Below are positions 5,559 through 5,977 of a stretch of DNA of 5,977 nt, piece by piece. The translations under genes and the position numbers were made by a program. The notes beneath the pieces were generated by a model. It saw only the letters and a program-made list of their open reading frames with translations. It did no database searches and had not been told where the DNA came from. The DNA comes from Planctomycetia bacterium. GTDB lineage: Bacteria; Planctomycetota; Planctomycetia; Gemmatales; Gemmataceae. Location: NCBI GenBank assembly GCA_022616395.1, contig JAKEEV010000965.1:1-5977 (forward strand), read 5' to 3'. Within the stretch, counting starts at the first letter, position 1; each line of letters begins with the position of its first letter.

Positions 5559-5977
5559 TATGGAAGGAGATCGCTGACCAGAATTGAAGCGCCTGGCACT
5601 GCGAGCGGAGATACGCGGTCGGTGGGACCGAATGTGTTGTGCGTGCGGTACGCAGTCGCTCCAAGACCAGCGGGAAGCGGCACCGGGTCGCGGAAGATGT
5701 GCAACACGCGGTTCACGACATCGAGAACCCAGTAATCCGCGATGCTCGCCGTGGCGTACAGTTCGGCCTTCACCGTGGTATCCGTGGAGAGGGTCGTATC
5801 CGCGACTTCGACGATCAGAAGGGCGGTTGTGGGGTGGTTGGTGTAGTCCTCGAACTTGCCAGCGAACACCGCGACATCCGGTTGCGGGTCGCTGTGTGTG
5901 AGGTTGATTGGATCAGCGCGGCCCACCCACGCAACACCCGCGAAGACTCGCTCCAACAACTCGGCGGTCTTGCGGCA
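5558..5977 (-). CDS. Uma2-family (DUF820) PD-(D/E)XK nuclease-like protein, C-terminal part
   Basis: The last 139 codons of a gene running off the right edge. The frame is open to the edge (C-R-K-T-A-E-L-L-E-R), and the first possible start inside, a TTG at 5959, falls in the conserved domain and is rejected. Numbering from the edge codon, the core is QPDVAVF with Asp34, LLIVEVADTTLSTD with Glu57, then Lys70 and ELYATASIADYWVLDV (72-87). This is the Uma2 arrangement of a PD-(D/E)XK fold in which the lysine is displaced downstream. The tail (GASILVSDLLP) is also typical of the family's end. Uma2 proteins are highly multiplied in cyanobacteria and planctomycetes; their biological role is unsettled and nuclease activity is inferred from the fold. 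About 50-60 N-terminal residues are probably missing. Confidence 0.9.
   Translation of the reverse strand, partial: CRKTAELLERVFAGVAWVGRADPINLTHSDPQPDVAVFAGKFEDYTNHPTTALLIVEVADTTLSTDTTVKAELYATASIADYWVLDVVNRVLHIFRDPVPLPAGLGATAYRTHNTFGPTDRVSPLAVPGASILVSDLLP

Overview
The window is about 6 kb of fairly GC-rich bacterial DNA, densely coded on both strands. The gene mix suggests a planctomycete, perhaps near Gemmata: a Uma2-family PD-(D/E)XK protein, a large secreted right-handed beta-helix protein, an acetylxylan-esterase-like hydrolase, and word-like repeats in the intergenic DNA. This taxonomic call is inference from gene content, since no rRNA or marker gene is present.

Layout, left to right. 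A plus-strand alpha/beta hydrolase enters from the left edge and ends at 1033, followed by a compact rho-independent terminator (1034-1058). The 155-bp convergent junction that follows holds a GGAAC/GCATTCC imperfect inverted repeat (1066-1151) and a small GC hairpin (1163-1183). On the minus strand come a 32-codon single-helix membrane protein (1189-1287) with its own RBS and a good sigma70-type promoter (1359-1387), then a two-gene unit: a secreted beta-helix protein (4268 to 2337) followed 3 nt later by a membrane protein with four predicted helices (2333 to 1431). The 140-bp divergent region 4269-4408 carries a sigma54-like -24/-12 element, a leader hairpin and a strong Shine-Dalgarno in front of dps (4409-4933), a ferritin-like mini-ferritin with all five ferroxidase ligands. 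The dps stop abuts a roughly 210-bp long inverted repeat (4934-5143) that fills the gap to the convergent minus-strand gene for a small HEPN-like protein with a C-terminal membrane anchor (5140-5487). Upstream of that, on the same strand, is the C-terminal part of a Uma2-family protein that runs off the right edge.

The genes do not form one pathway. The most economical reading is a set of independent units: surface or extracellular proteins (hydrolase, beta-helix protein, membrane partner), an iron/oxidative-stress protein (Dps), and a HEPN-like/Uma2 pair of the sort found in accessory gene pools. The most notable non-coding pattern is that both convergent gene junctions are occupied by unrelated long imperfect inverted repeats built from short near-tandem words. 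No transposase, CRISPR array, tRNA or rRNA was seen. No gene-free stretch exceeds about 210 bp.
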